Source: Brockia lithotrophica
GTDB lineage: Bacteria > Bacillota > Bacilli > Thermicanales > DSM-22653
Assembly: GCA_003050565.1 (NCBI GenBank)
Contig: PEBW01000002.1
Coordinates: 62,001 to 126,000, forward strand
Direction of reading: 5' to 3'
Length of the DNA stretch: 64,000 bases
Part shown: positions 1 to 7,607 of the stretch, one piece after another
How the letters are laid out: every line of letters starts with the position of its first letter
Position numbering within the stretch: the stretch's first letter is position 1
The notes under the pieces: generated by a model
What the model saw: the letters and a program-made list of their open reading frames with translations, nothing else
Databases searched by the model: none
What the model was told of the DNA's origin: nothing
Program-made: the position numbers and the translations under genes

Positions 1-414
1 CACCTGATACCTTCCCTGTTCGCGCCCCTCACGCAGCGTGCGCAGGATCGCCTCTTCGGGGGCGTCGAGCCCGCGGGCGAGGACCCGGGCCGTCGCCTCG
101 AGGTCCTCGACGTGCTCGGGCGCCCGGGGGTCGAGGAGAGCGACGACGTCAAACGCGGGGACGTCGTACGCGAGGCGCTCGCCGTTTCGGTCCAGAAGGG
201 ATCCGCGCGGCGCCTCTTCTTCGCGCGAACGAACCCACTGCTCGGTGGCGGCGTGGAGGAGTTGGGGGCCCAACACCTCCTGGACGTAGAGCACGCGTCC
301 GATCACGGCAACGAGAAAGGCGACAAACACACCCCAAAAGTACGTGGCCATGCGGAACGCGCGACGCGCGTTCCCCGGGTTCCTACCTCCGCCGACGTCC
401 CCCCTCGGCGTCAC
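1..414 (-). CDS. pbpB: Class B penicillin-binding protein PBP2B/FtsI, N-terminal part only
   Basis: This is the start of a division transpeptidase that cross-links septal peptidoglycan; the rest lies beyond the left edge. The 138 visible codons encode a short basic N-terminus, one membrane helix (about residues 24-41, starting ATYFWGVFVAF) and the class B PBP pedestal motif RGSLLDRNGERLAYD. The GTG at 414 overlaps the ftsL stop codon (GTGA), which suggests translational coupling; an ATG at 351 just before the membrane helix is the alternative start. The transpeptidase SxxK and KTG motifs are not in the window. Position after mraZ-rsmH-ftsL is the standard Firmicutes order. Confidence 0.9.
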   Translation of the reverse strand, partial: MTPRGDVGGGRNPGNARRAFRMATYFWGVFVAFLVAVIGRVLYVQEVLGPQLLHAATEQWVRSREEEAPRGSLLDRNGERLAYDVPAFDVVALLDPRAPEHVEDLEATARVLARGLDAPEEAILRTLREGREQGRYQV

Positions 415-962
415 GGCCGTGTCCCCGGACGGATGGCGTCCGGTTCTCCGTCCCGCGTCGGAGAAACGCCCTTCACGACGGACGGTCCGGACGAGGACCG
501 GTCCCCGGGCTCGGCCGTGTCCCGGAACGCTTCGTCGCCGCGCACCACGGTACCCACGTGTTTCTCCAAGCCGAGCTCCGCGGCGACTTCGCGCAGGCGC
601 TCGGGAGACTTCAGGCGGTCGACCTCCGCCGTAAGGAGGTCCACTTCCTGCCGCAGGGCGGCCGTTTCCCGTTCGAGGCGAGACGCTTCGTAGCCGAGCC
701 CCGTGAGGTAGGCCATGCGCGCGAGGTACGCGAAGACGACGAGGAGCGCCAAAAACGCGTACCCGAGGTAGGCTCGCTTTTCGGCCGCCGAAAAGGGGAC
801 GCTAGGGAGGGTGCTCGGCTTCGTTTCCGGCGAACCCGTAGAACGGGAGCGTTTGGGCGACCGCGGCAACGGCGGTGCCGGGGCGGGATCGTATTCCGCC
901 GGGCGGGCGCGGAGAGCGGCAGATCCTCGAAGCGGGGGGTGCACGGCAAACCCTCCCTCCAT
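411..962 (-). CDS. ftsL: Cell division protein FtsL
   Basis: Small bitopic divisome protein that with DivIC/FtsB links PBP2B and FtsW to the Z-ring. The 183-residue product has a proline- and arginine-rich cytoplasmic tail of about 65 residues, one membrane helix (YLGYAFLALLVVFAYLARMA) and a coiled-coil segment (ERETAALRQEVDLLTAEVDRL) ending near ELGLEKHV, the normal FtsL layout. The ATG at 962 has no strong Shine-Dalgarno, so translation may depend on upstream rsmH. The last codons overlap the pbpB start. Sequence alone is weakly conserved; the assignment rests on topology and on position between rsmH and pbpB. Confidence 0.88.
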   Translation of the reverse strand: MEGGFAVHPPLRGSAALRARPAEYDPAPAPPLPRSPKRSRSTGSPETKPSTLPSVPFSAAEKRAYLGYAFLALLVVFAYLARMAYLTGLGYEASRLERETAALRQEVDLLTAEVDRLKSPERLREVAAELGLEKHVGTVVRGDEAFRDTAEPGDRSSSGPSVVKGVSPTRDGEPDAIRPGTRP

Positions 963-1018
963 CTCGCCGGACGTACCAAAACCCGGGCGTCGATCTCCCT
1001 TGAGGTTCCGAGTGCGGA

Positions 1019-1936
1019 TCACGTGACCCGCTCCAGGGCGCGGAGCTTCGCCGACCGAGCTCGGGGATTGCGCGCCACCTCTTCGGACGTCGGCGTGAGG
1101 GGTTTTCGGAGAAGGAGACGGTAGGTCGGATGCGAGGCGCCGGAGTGCGGTACGGACGTCTCTGGGCCGTACACCGCCCGGCGAAAGGCTTCTTTCACAC
1201 GGCGATCTTCGAGCGAGTGAAAGGAGATAACCGCCAGGCGGCCGCCGGGACGAAGGAGGCGGATCGCCTGCTCGAGGGCCGTCTCCAGGCGAGCCAACTC
1301 GTCGTTCACGGCGATCCGGAGCGCCTGGAAGGTCCTGCGCGCCGGATGCCCTCCCCGCCTTCGGTAGCGGGCGGGAATCGCGGCCTTCACGATCTCCACG
1401 AGTTCCCCCGTCGTGGCGATGGGCGACCGCGCCCGCGCCTCCACGAGGAAGCGGGCGATGCGCCGCGCAAAAGGTTCCTCCCCGTACTCCCGAAGAATCC
1501 GGGCAAGTTCGTCTTCGGACAACGTGTTTACGAGATCGGCCGCGGTGACCGCCCCCGTAGGGTCCATCCGCATGTCCAGGGGGGCGTCGGCGCGGTAGGT
1601 GAAACCCCGCTCTGCCTCGTCGAGCTGGAGGGAGGACACCCCGAGGTCGAAGAGGATCCCGTCTACCCCTTCGGGTACCAAAGGACGTACGACGTCCTCG
1701 AGGTCGGCAAAATTCGCACGCTTCAGGATGAAGCGTCCCCCCACCTCGCCCAAGACGACCTCCGCGCGAGCTAAGGCCTCCGGATCCTGGTCGATGCCGA
1801 TGAGGAGTCCACCATCCAAGCGCGCAAGAAGCTCCCGCGCATGGCCTCCGAGACCGACCGTCGCGTCGACGAAGATCTTCCCGGGAGCGGGGGCGAGAAC
1901 TTCCACCACTTCCTGAAGGAGGACGGGAATGTGCAC
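1019..1936 (-). CDS. rsmH: 16S rRNA (cytosine-1402-N4)-methyltransferase RsmH (MraW)
   Basis: Methylates N4 of C1402 in the ribosomal P site using S-adenosylmethionine. The 305-residue protein begins HIPVLLQEVVEVL, has the SAM-binding motif DATVGLGGHA, the family signature FDLGVSSLQLDEAERGF, and the late motif ISFHSLEDRRVK. Of two in-frame GTG codons at 1942 and 1936, the second is preferred because the sequence AAGGAGG ends 7 bases before it. It follows mraZ by 12 bases and precedes ftsL, as in the division cluster of nearly all Bacillales. Confidence 0.96.
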   Translation of the reverse strand: MHIPVLLQEVVEVLAPAPGKIFVDATVGLGGHARELLARLDGGLLIGIDQDPEALARAEVVLGEVGGRFILKRANFADLEDVVRPLVPEGVDGILFDLGVSSLQLDEAERGFTYRADAPLDMRMDPTGAVTAADLVNTLSEDELARILREYGEEPFARRIARFLVEARARSPIATTGELVEIVKAAIPARYRRRGGHPARRTFQALRIAVNDELARLETALEQAIRLLRPGGRLAVISFHSLEDRRVKEAFRRAVYGPETSVPHSGASHPTYRLLLRKPLTPTSEEVARNPRARSAKLRALERVT

Positions 1937-1948
1937 GCGCACGCCTCC

Positions 1949-2416
1949 TTACGGGACGTCCGCACCGGACTCCTCCCACCCCTCGTCGAGACCCAGGTCG
2001 ATGAGGGACTCGGCGAGATCCGTGTACTTCGCCTCGCCTTCGGCGACGTACGCCTCCCAGCGCGCCTCGTCCCAAATCTCCACGCGCGCGGAAACGCCCA
2101 CGACTACGACGTTCTTCGCCAGACCGGCGTAGGCCGCAAGGTTGGGAGGGATGCTGATCCGGCCCTGCCGGTCGGGTTCCACCTCCACGGCGCCGGCGAA
2201 GAGGAGGCGCGTAAAGGCACGGACGTCTCTGCGGGTAAAGGGGAGGGAGCGCAGGCGCCGCTCTAGCGTACGCCAGGCGCTGAGGGGGTAGGCGAAGAGG
2301 GAGCCGTCGAGGCCGCGCGTGAGGATGAACGGCGACCCCAGTTCCTCGCGGAAACGGGCGGGAATCGTGAGCCGACCCTTTTCGTCGAGCACGTGCCGGT
2401 GCTCCCCGAGGAACAT
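1949..2416 (-). CDS. mraZ: Transcriptional regulator MraZ
   Basis: First gene of the division and cell-wall cluster and its own regulator; MraZ forms a ring of AbrB-like swapped-hairpin subunits that binds repeated TGGGN boxes. The 155-residue protein starts MFLGEHRHVLDEKGRLTIPARFR and carries the second MraZ repeat near GRISIPPNLAAYAGL. ATG 2416 is chosen because GGAGGT stands 7 bases upstream; a GTG at 2425 would sit inside that Shine-Dalgarno. A matching operator lies immediately upstream, so autoregulation is well supported. Confidence 0.95.
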   Translation of the reverse strand: MFLGEHRHVLDEKGRLTIPARFREELGSPFILTRGLDGSLFAYPLSAWRTLERRLRSLPFTRRDVRAFTRLLFAGAVEVEPDRQGRISIPPNLAAYAGLAKNVVVVGVSARVEIWDEARWEAYVAEGEAKYTDLAESLIDLGLDEGWEESGADVP

Positions 2417-2427
2417 CCCCCCCACCT

Positions 2428-2452
2428 CCCCACTTTACCCCACTTTACCCCA
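2428..2452 (-). promoter_or_regulatory. MraZ operator: three TGGGG boxes at 10-base spacing
   Basis: On the minus strand three identical TGGGG boxes occur at 2452-2448, 2442-2438 and 2432-2428, each separated by TAAAG, so the period is exactly 10 bases (one helical turn). This matches the known MraZ target of tandem TGGGN or AAGTGG boxes upstream of mraZ. The last box runs into the mraZ Shine-Dalgarno, so bound MraZ would be expected to hinder transcription or ribosome loading. Confidence 0.85.
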
Positions 2453-2504
2453 CCTACGCTATGTTCTTCGGCGCCGCGTCGAAAAATCCTTCCCGCCGCC
2501 GCGC

Positions 2505-2540
2505 ACGAAAATACCGCCCGAGAAACGCTTCCCGGGCGGT
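2505..2540 (-). terminator. Rho-independent terminator of ahcY
   Basis: An 8-base stem (2513-2520 with 2533-2540, core CCGCCCG) with a 12-base loop is followed on the minus strand by TATTTTCG. It lies 53 bases beyond the ahcY stop and separates ahcY transcription from the mraZ promoter region. Confidence 0.7.
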
Positions 2541-2592
2541 TCGAGTTCGCAGGCGACGTCTTTCGCGCTCCTCGGGGGGGCACGCCTCGGCC

Positions 2593-3834
2593 TTACGCCT
2601 CCTCCGCGCCTTCCTCTCCCTCGAGGTAACGCCTTTGGGCTTCCGTGAGGTGGTCGATCGAAAGTCCGAGGGCGGCGAGCTTCCTGCGCGCCACCTCCTC
2701 GTCCACCTCCGGAGGAACGGGCAAGAGCTCGGGAGCAAGCCGCCCCTCCCGCGCGTGGCGCTCCCGGAGGTAGAGTAGGGAGAGGGCCTGCAGGGCAAAG
2801 CTCAGATCCATGATCTCCGCCGGGTGGCCGTCGCCGGCCACGAGGTTCACGAGCCGACCTTTGCCGAGGAGGTAGAGCGTTCGGCCGTCCGGGAGGACGA
2901 ACGCGTCCACGTTGGGCCGGACGTCCTCCTCTATGCGGGCGGCCATCTCCCGGAGTTCGGAAACCGCGACCTCGACGTCGAAGTGGCCGGCGTTCATGAG
3001 GAACGCCCCGTCCTTCATGCGGGCGAAGTGCTCGCGCCCGAGGACGCGCGTGTTGCCCGTCACGGTGACGAAGATGTCCCCGATCGCCGCCGCCTCGAGA
3101 GCCGGGAGGACACGAAACCCTTCGAGGTGGGCCTCCAGCGCCCGCACGGGATGAACTTCCGTGACGACGACATCCGCCCCGAGCCCGCGGGCGCGCTGGG
3201 CTACGCCTTTCCCGCACCAGCCGTAGCCGTGGACGACGACGGTCTTCCCCGCGACGAGGAGGTTCGTCGTCCGAACGAAGGCGTCCCACACGGACTGTCC
3301 CGTGCCGTAGCGGTTGTCGAAGAGGTGCTTCGTGGGCGTGTCGTTCACGAGGACCATGGGGAACCGGAGGCGCCCCGACCTCGCCAGCGCCCGAAGCCGC
3401 AAAATCCCCGTCGTAGTCTCCTCCGCCCCGCCGATCACGCCTGCGGCGATTTCGGGGTAGCGCGCGTGCAGGAGGTGGACGAGGTCGCCGCCGTCGTCCA
3501 CGAGGAGGTGGGGACGCGCCCGGACGAGCTCTTCGAGGTAGCCTTCGTACTCCTCCTGCGTCGCCCCCCGGCGGGCGAAGACGCGGACGCCGCGCGCCGC
3601 CACGGCCCGGGCCACGTCGTCCTGCGTGGAGAGGGGGTTGGAGCTCGCGAGGTATACCTCCGCACCGCCCGCCCGAAGCGTGTCCGCGAGGTAGGCCGTC
3701 TTGGCCTCGAGGTGGAGGGCGATGGCGATCGTGAGGCCGGAAAAGGGACGCGTGCGTTCAAATTCCGCGCGGAGCGCCCTCAGCACGGGCATGAAGCGTT
3801 CGACCCAGAGGAGCTTGCGTTCGCCGAGGTCCAC
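2593..3834 (-). CDS. ahcY: Adenosylhomocysteinase
   Basis: Hydrolyses S-adenosylhomocysteine to adenosine and homocysteine using tightly bound NAD, relieving product inhibition of methyltransferases. The 413-residue protein has the substrate segment LVDDGGDLVH (about 112-120), the catalytic stretch NDTPTKHLFDNRYGTGQS (164-181), the NAD-binding turn HGYGWCGKG (202-210) and the motif VTVTGNTRVL. Length fits the short bacterial form. The GTG start is preceded by AAGGAGGT with 6-base spacing. It is monocistronic by appearance, closed by its own terminator. Such Firmicutes recycle SAH by SahH rather than by the Pfs/LuxS route; neither pfs nor luxS is in the window. Confidence 0.96.
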   Translation of the reverse strand: MDLGERKLLWVERFMPVLRALRAEFERTRPFSGLTIAIALHLEAKTAYLADTLRAGGAEVYLASSNPLSTQDDVARAVAARGVRVFARRGATQEEYEGYLEELVRARPHLLVDDGGDLVHLLHARYPEIAAGVIGGAEETTTGILRLRALARSGRLRFPMVLVNDTPTKHLFDNRYGTGQSVWDAFVRTTNLLVAGKTVVVHGYGWCGKGVAQRARGLGADVVVTEVHPVRALEAHLEGFRVLPALEAAAIGDIFVTVTGNTRVLGREHFARMKDGAFLMNAGHFDVEVAVSELREMAARIEEDVRPNVDAFVLPDGRTLYLLGKGRLVNLVAGDGHPAEIMDLSFALQALSLLYLRERHAREGRLAPELLPVPPEVDEEVARRKLAALGLSIDHLTEAQRRYLEGEEGAEEA

Positions 3835-3852
3835 GACCGTACCTCCTTTTGG

Positions 3853-4284
3853 CTACAGCTTCCACGCCGTCAGCAAGATCCCCGAAAGGACGAGGAGCGC
3901 GTACACGCTGCCGAAGTACAGAAGGCCCAGCCGCAGGGCCACGCGGCCCAGGGGGAACCTCACCCTTCGCCTGCGCCGCACGCCGTAGGCGATGAGGGCG
4001 ATTAGGGCAGCGAAGAAGCCGACGAGAAACGCAGCCCGCCCGAGACCCCCCCAACCCACGACTTCTCCCAGGACGAAGTCCGAGAGGAAGAAGAGAAGCG
4101 AGGTCGCCCCGACCGCCCACTCGCGCGCCTCCGAGGCGGAACGCGTGACGTAGTACGCGATAAGCCACACGAGGGGGAAGCCGAGGGGTGGGACGACGAC
4201 CAACGCCGCCAGGACGTGCTGCACGACTTGCGGCACGGCCGACCACCTTCCCGAAGGCACCCTTTCCAAGGCACATTTCGGCAT
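3853..4284 (-). CDS. Integral membrane protein of unknown function
   Basis: I do not recognise a family. The product has four probable membrane helices: VVQHVLAALVVVPPLGFPLVWLIAYYV region, GATSLLFFLSDFVLGEVVGW, AAFLVGFFAALIALIAYGV and LGLLYFGSVYALLVLSGILL, with a basic loop RRRRRVRFP before the last. ATG 4284 has AAGGAGGAG upstream but at long spacing; GTG 4233 (V-P-Q-V-V) has AAGGTGG at 6 bases and may be the real start. The next gene downstream on the same strand is ahcY, 18 bases away, so the two may be cotranscribed. Confidence 0.6.
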   Translation of the reverse strand: MPKCALERVPSGRWSAVPQVVQHVLAALVVVPPLGFPLVWLIAYYVTRSASEAREWAVGATSLLFFLSDFVLGEVVGWGGLGRAAFLVGFFAALIALIAYGVRRRRRVRFPLGRVALRLGLLYFGSVYALLVLSGILLTAWKL

Positions 4285-4450
4285 CCGCGGGCAAACTCCT
4301 CCTTCGGCCCAGAAATTTCGCACCCGGCGCAAGAATCCCGTCGCCGCCTCCCACCCTAGAAAGAGACCCGTGGCATCCGTACGCATCGTCGACCGGGGAA
4401 GCCCGGAGGTGAAAACAAACCGATCGCGACGAGACGGGCCGGAAGCCTTA

Positions 4451-5146
4451 CTAGTCTTCGAGGTCGCGCAAGGCTTCTAGGATGGGGATGAGGGCATCCG
4501 CTTTTTCATCCGGTGGTCCGGGTGCCCTCCCGGAAAACCCGGGAGAGGGGTGGGCGCCCTTTTTCTCTCTCCCTCCCTCGCCTGCGTAGGGAGCTGGCTC
4601 GCGGCGCTTCTCCTCCTTCGGGGAAGACCCGCCTGCGTCCAGCTTTGCCCTCCGACCTACGGGCCGCCGTTCTCCCTCTTTCTCCGACTTTCGGCGAGAA
4701 AGAGATCTCCGCCCCTTTTCCGCCGCCTCGCAGGGCGTCTTCTCCGCGGAAGCCCCCGAGGGGGAAGCCTTATCCGAAACGCCGGAATCTCGAGAGGAAG
4801 ACAGGTCGAGGAGGAGGCCCCGCACCTCATCGAGAAGCGCAGCAATCCGCTGGAGGTTCTCGAGGAAGGAGGAAAGGGTCTCCCGATCCCAAGAGACGGA
4901 AGTAAGGGGCGGTGGAGTGGATTTCGACCGAACCTTCCTCCGCAGGGCGGAAAGCTCCTGCTCGTACTCCTTTCGTACGAAGCGGTTCCAACGGTAGCTC
5001 GCGGCGGAGAAGGACCGATTGAGGCGTTTCGCGGCCTCTTCGATCCCGGCCTTTTGGGTTTTTCCTCGGCGAACCGAGGAGAGTACGATCTCCGCCAAAA
5101 GGCGGTCCTCTTCGGGCGTCCAGGCGTCGAAACGAGGTCTCCGCAT
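4451..5146 (-). CDS. rsfA: RsfA-family prespore transcription factor
   Basis: RsfA modulates SigF-dependent genes in the forespore of Bacillus. The first 60 residues form the Myb/SANT-like domain: FDAWTPEEDRLLAEIVLSSV, then AAKRLNRSFSAASYRWNRFVRKEY, closely matching the RsfA/YlbO pattern. The rest is a helical segment (FLENLQRIAALLDEVRGLLLDL) and a long low-complexity charged tail of about 110 residues rich in E, K, R, S and P, ending in a short helix LIPILEALRDLED. ATG 5146 gives the family's usual short lead-in; ATG 5167 is an alternative. Spacing of Shine-Dalgarno sequence to either start is poor. The gene indicates a sporulating organism. Confidence 0.85.
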   Translation of the reverse strand: MRRPRFDAWTPEEDRLLAEIVLSSVRRGKTQKAGIEEAAKRLNRSFSAASYRWNRFVRKEYEQELSALRRKVRSKSTPPPLTSVSWDRETLSSFLENLQRIAALLDEVRGLLLDLSSSRDSGVSDKASPSGASAEKTPCEAAEKGRRSLSRRKSEKEGERRPVGRRAKLDAGGSSPKEEKRREPAPYAGEGGREKKGAHPSPGFSGRAPGPPDEKADALIPILEALRDLED

Positions 5147-5299
5147 CCTCTTTTGTCCACTCCCCATACAGCGCATGCCCCCCGCGCGAAGGAAATCCAA
5201 ACCCGGAAAACGCCGGAGTCGGGCGGGAGGGAGGCGCCCGATGCACTGCCTACCTCGAGTATAGCAGAAAATTCCCCGTAGTTTTCGAAAAAACAAAAA

Positions 5300-5341
5300 A
5301 AGAAATAAACAGGAATAGGGTCGCCGCTCGAGCGGCGACCC
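5300..5341 (-). terminator. Strong terminator downstream of spx
   Basis: Positions 5318-5341 are a perfect 24-base palindrome (GGGTCGCCGCTC and its complement). On the minus strand it is followed by a T-rich run ending in seven T residues, a classical intrinsic terminator for spx. Confidence 0.85.
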
Positions 5342-5385
5342 GTTTCCCCTCATTCCGGCGTTTCCTCCGTCTCAACGCATTCCCT

Positions 5386-5760
5386 TCACGCCAAGGCGAG
5401 CAGGACTTCCAGGGCCTCTCGGTCGTAGCCGACGATCAGGTGGTCCCCGTAGGTGATGATCGGCCGCCGAAGGAGGCGGGGCTCGCGGTGGAGGAGGTCG
5501 AGGAGTTCCGTAAAGCGGAGGTTTTCGATGTCTATGTCGAGCGACTTAAAGACTTGGCTGCGCTTAGACAAGAGCTCATCCGTTCCCTCCGTGGTCAGGC
5601 GAAACATCTCCTTAAGCTCGTCCGGAGACGGCGGATCCCGGAAGATGTGCCTCTCCTCGTAGGGAATCCCGTGGCGGTTGAGCCATTCCTTCGTCTTGCG
5701 GCACGACGTGCAGCTCGGGTGCGTGTAAAAAATCACCTTACCCTTTCGGCGCGGCGCCAT
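5386..5760 (-). CDS. spx: Spx-family redox-sensing transcription regulator
   Basis: Spx binds the RNA polymerase alpha C-terminal domain and reprograms transcription under disulfide stress; it is normally degraded by ClpXP. The 124-residue protein has the redox switch CTSC (residues 17-20) in THPSCTSCRK, the stretch IFRDPPSPDELKEMF, GTDELLSKRSQVFKSL, and the RRPI signature (LLRRPIITYG). The C-terminal tail is a few residues shorter than Bacillus subtilis Spx. ATG 5760 has GGTGAGG close upstream; GTG 5769 is possible. It has its own sigma-A-type promoter, a leader with a strong hairpin and its own terminator, and is divergent from a SufR-like Fe-S regulator. Confidence 0.92.
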   Translation of the reverse strand: MAPRRKGKVIFYTHPSCTSCRKTKEWLNRHGIPYEERHIFRDPPSPDELKEMFRLTTEGTDELLSKRSQVFKSLDIDIENLRFTELLDLLHREPRLLRRPIITYGDHLIVGYDREALEVLLALA

Positions 5761-5818
5761 TTCCCTCACCCCACATTGTGCGATCTCGTGGCCCGAGACG
5801 GTGCACGGGCCGTGCCGG

Positions 5819-5853
5819 TGTTCTCATCCGTGTTGAGAAACGGATTGAGAACA
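5819..5853 (-). promoter_or_regulatory. Hairpin or operator in the spx leader
   Basis: Positions 5819-5831 (TGTTCTCATCCGT) and 5840-5853 are inverted copies with a single bulged base, giving a 13-pair stem and an 8-base loop. It lies between the predicted spx start of transcription and the spx start codon. It lacks a T-run, so it may be an operator or an RNA structure. Function is not shown. Confidence 0.55.
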
Positions 5854-5869
5854 ATACTCGCTACAAAAT

Positions 5870-5898
5870 ATAGTAAGCTCGCGCATCCGGAGCGTCAA
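5870..5898 (-). promoter_or_regulatory. Sigma-A-type promoter of spx
   Basis: On the minus strand TTGACG (5898-5893) is followed after 17 bases by TACTAT (5875-5870). Spacing is ideal, and the predicted transcript starts about 100 bases before spx. Confidence 0.6.
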
Positions 5899-5942
5899 GG
5901 CGTCCAAAAAAAGTTCGAATATTTTTATTTAACAGTTCATGC

Positions 5943-5972
5943 TTGATTTCTCCGGTTCCTATCGTATATACT
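5943..5972 (+). promoter_or_regulatory. Sigma-A-type promoter of the SufR-like gene
   Basis: TTGATT (5943-5948), 18-base spacer, TATACT (5967-5972). An imperfect inverted repeat around the -10 (CCTATCGTATATAC against GTGGTATGGTAGG, 5957-5988) could be the operator for autorepression. The leader to the start codon is about 140 bases. Confidence 0.6.
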
Positions 5973-6116
5973 ATCCGTGGTATGGTAGGTCGCCGCAACC
6001 CCCCCAAGGTGCCGAAGGAGCGGGCGGGAGCGATTACGGTAAGCACTCTTCCTTGCCCGGACCGCGTGAAGAGACGTTCCCACGACGGCAGGAGAGGAAG
6101 GAAAGGAAGATCGACC

Positions 6117-6872
6117 ATGGCGAGCGAACAAGTTCTGAAAATCACAGGTGCTCTCTCCGACCCTACGCGCTACAACATCTACCGCTATGTCCTGGCCAAC
6201 AAGGAGGGGGTTAGCGTCGCCCAAGTCGCCGAACACTTCGGAATCCACCCCAACGTCGCGCGCCTACACCTCACCAAACTCGAAGAGGCAAACCTCGTAA
6301 CCTCCCGTGCGGAAAAGTCCGGAAAGGGAGGACGCCCGGGGAAAGTCTACACCCCGACCCTCAAGCGGGAAGCCGTGTCCTTTCCCCCACGGGACTACGC
6401 CTTCGTTTCCGAAGTGGCCATGCGGACGCTCGACCGCCTCGGGGAAGAGGCGAAAAAGGTGTTCATCGAAGAGGGGTACCGCCTGGGCGTAGAGGTGGGT
6501 CACCGCTTCCTCAAGGAAGAAAACTTCCGCGCGGAAGACCAGCCCTTGCCCCGGCTCGTAGAGGCGGCCATTCGCATCGCGGAACAGCAGGACCTCTACC
6601 CCGAGGTTCTCGAAGTACAGGATCCCATGTTTCGCTTCCGCGTGCGGAACTGCCCCTTCATGGAGCAAATCTACGACCACCCCGCGATCTGCGAAATGCA
6701 CCAGGCGTACCTTCGGGGAATTCTCGAGACGATCGGCGGACACGTCGACCTGATCGAGGAAAAGTGCATGGTGCACGGCGACCTCGACTGCGAGTACATC
6801 GCCGTAAAGCTCCCGGATGCCGTAAAGCTCCCGGATGAAGCCTCCCGCCGAGTCTACGAGGAAACGCCGTAG
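6117..6872 (+). CDS. SufR-like winged-helix regulator with four-cysteine metal/Fe-S site
   Basis: The N-terminal 80 residues form an ArsR/DeoR-type winged helix (ALSDPTRYNIYRYVL, VAEHFGIHPNVARLHLTKLEE, then the wing GKGGRPGKVY). The C-terminal half carries C179, C192, C217 and C225, spaced C-x12-C-x24-C-x7-C. SufR regulators, repressors of suf Fe-S assembly operons, use a C-x12-C-containing set to hold a [4Fe-4S] cluster, so this is probably an Fe-S-responsive repressor. No suf genes are in the window, so targets are unknown. ATG 6117 follows a GA-rich Shine-Dalgarno (GGAAGGAAAGGAAG). An in-frame 18-base exact duplication near the 3' end repeats VKLPDA. It is divergent from spx. Confidence 0.78.
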   Translation: MASEQVLKITGALSDPTRYNIYRYVLANKEGVSVAQVAEHFGIHPNVARLHLTKLEEANLVTSRAEKSGKGGRPGKVYTPTLKREAVSFPPRDYAFVSEVAMRTLDRLGEEAKKVFIEEGYRLGVEVGHRFLKEENFRAEDQPLPRLVEAAIRIAEQQDLYPEVLEVQDPMFRFRVRNCPFMEQIYDHPAICEMHQAYLRGILETIGGHVDLIEEKCMVHGDLDCEYIAVKLPDAVKLPDEASRRVYEETP

Positions 6873-6888
6873 CCCGCGGGGAGGAAAA

Positions 6889-6922
6889 GCAAAAGCCGGG
6901 CGGTAGAACCGCCCGGCTTTTG
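6889..6922. terminator. Bidirectional terminator between the SufR-like and CBS genes
   Basis: The 13-base arms at 6891-6903 (AAAAGCCGGGCGG) and 6909-6921 flank a 5-base loop. A-run on one side and T-run on the other fit termination of both convergent transcripts. Confidence 0.9.
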
Positions 6923-6950
6923 CCTGTGCGCCCGCGGGGATTCGCTTCCC

Positions 6951-7394
6951 TCAGTGGACCTCCGCCCCGTGCTCCTCCACCGTCTCCGAAACCTCGCGGA
7001 TCACCGTGTCCACGAAGCGAAAACCTTCTTCCGTCTCCGCGAGGTCCTTTACACTCAACATCCCCACGACGCGTCCGCCTTCGACGACGATCAGGCGGCG
7101 GATTTGATGCTCTGCCATGAGCTTTGCCGCCTCAAGGAGCGGGCGATCCGGTGTGATGGTGACGGGATTCGGGGTCATCACGTCGGCTACGCGCAGGTTC
7201 CCGTCCTTGGCCTCGGAAAGCGCGCGGACGACGATGTCGCGGTCGGTGACGATCCCGAGCAGCCTCCCGTCCGCTCCGACGACGGGCAGCGCGCCGATGT
7301 CGTGCTCCTTCATCCGTCGGGCCACTTCCGCAAGGATCATCTGCGGGTCGGCCGTGATGACCTGCTGAGCCATGACGTCGGCTACGCGGGTCAC
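6951..7394 (-). CDS. Tandem CBS-domain protein
   Basis: A 147-residue Bateman module with two CBS domains: VADVMAQQVITADPQMILAE to LLGIVTDRDIVVRAL, then VADVMTPNPVTITPDRPLLE to VVGMLSVKDLAE. Free-standing CBS pairs like this bind adenine nucleotides and act as energy or stress sensors, but the partner cannot be told from sequence. The GTG at 7394 has GGAGGTG six bases upstream and is much better than the more distal starts in the open frame. The gene is convergent with the SufR-like regulator and shares its terminator. Confidence 0.9.
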   Translation of the reverse strand: MTRVADVMAQQVITADPQMILAEVARRMKEHDIGALPVVGADGRLLGIVTDRDIVVRALSEAKDGNLRVADVMTPNPVTITPDRPLLEAAKLMAEHQIRRLIVVEGGRVVGMLSVKDLAETEEGFRFVDTVIREVSETVEEHGAEVH

Positions 7395-7519
7395 GGCGTT
7401 CACCTCCTCGGAGAATCCGACCTTATCCTTTGCGGGATTCTCCGCTCCTATGTGCGCTCCCCGAGCGATTCGCCGCAAGACCGGGAGGCCTCCTGCGCCG
7501 CCCGACCGCCGATACCGAA

Positions 7520-7525
7520 TATAAT
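7520..7525 (+). promoter_or_regulatory. Candidate -10 element (TATAAT) upstream of ftsW
   Basis: A perfect TATAAT stands 82 bases before the called ftsW start and a few bases past the CBS gene's upstream region. I see no convincing -35, so this is only a candidate. Confidence 0.3.
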
Positions 7526-7607
7526 GGGTAAGAAGCAAGGAGAATGCCTGCGGACGAGGTGAAAGACGATTTCTCCTCGGCGTCTACCCCGAGAACAACC
7601 TGCTGCG

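Noticed and set aside
2420-2424. A fourth MraZ box
   Set aside because: TGGGG is present but offset by 8 rather than 10 bases and is part of the Shine-Dalgarno.
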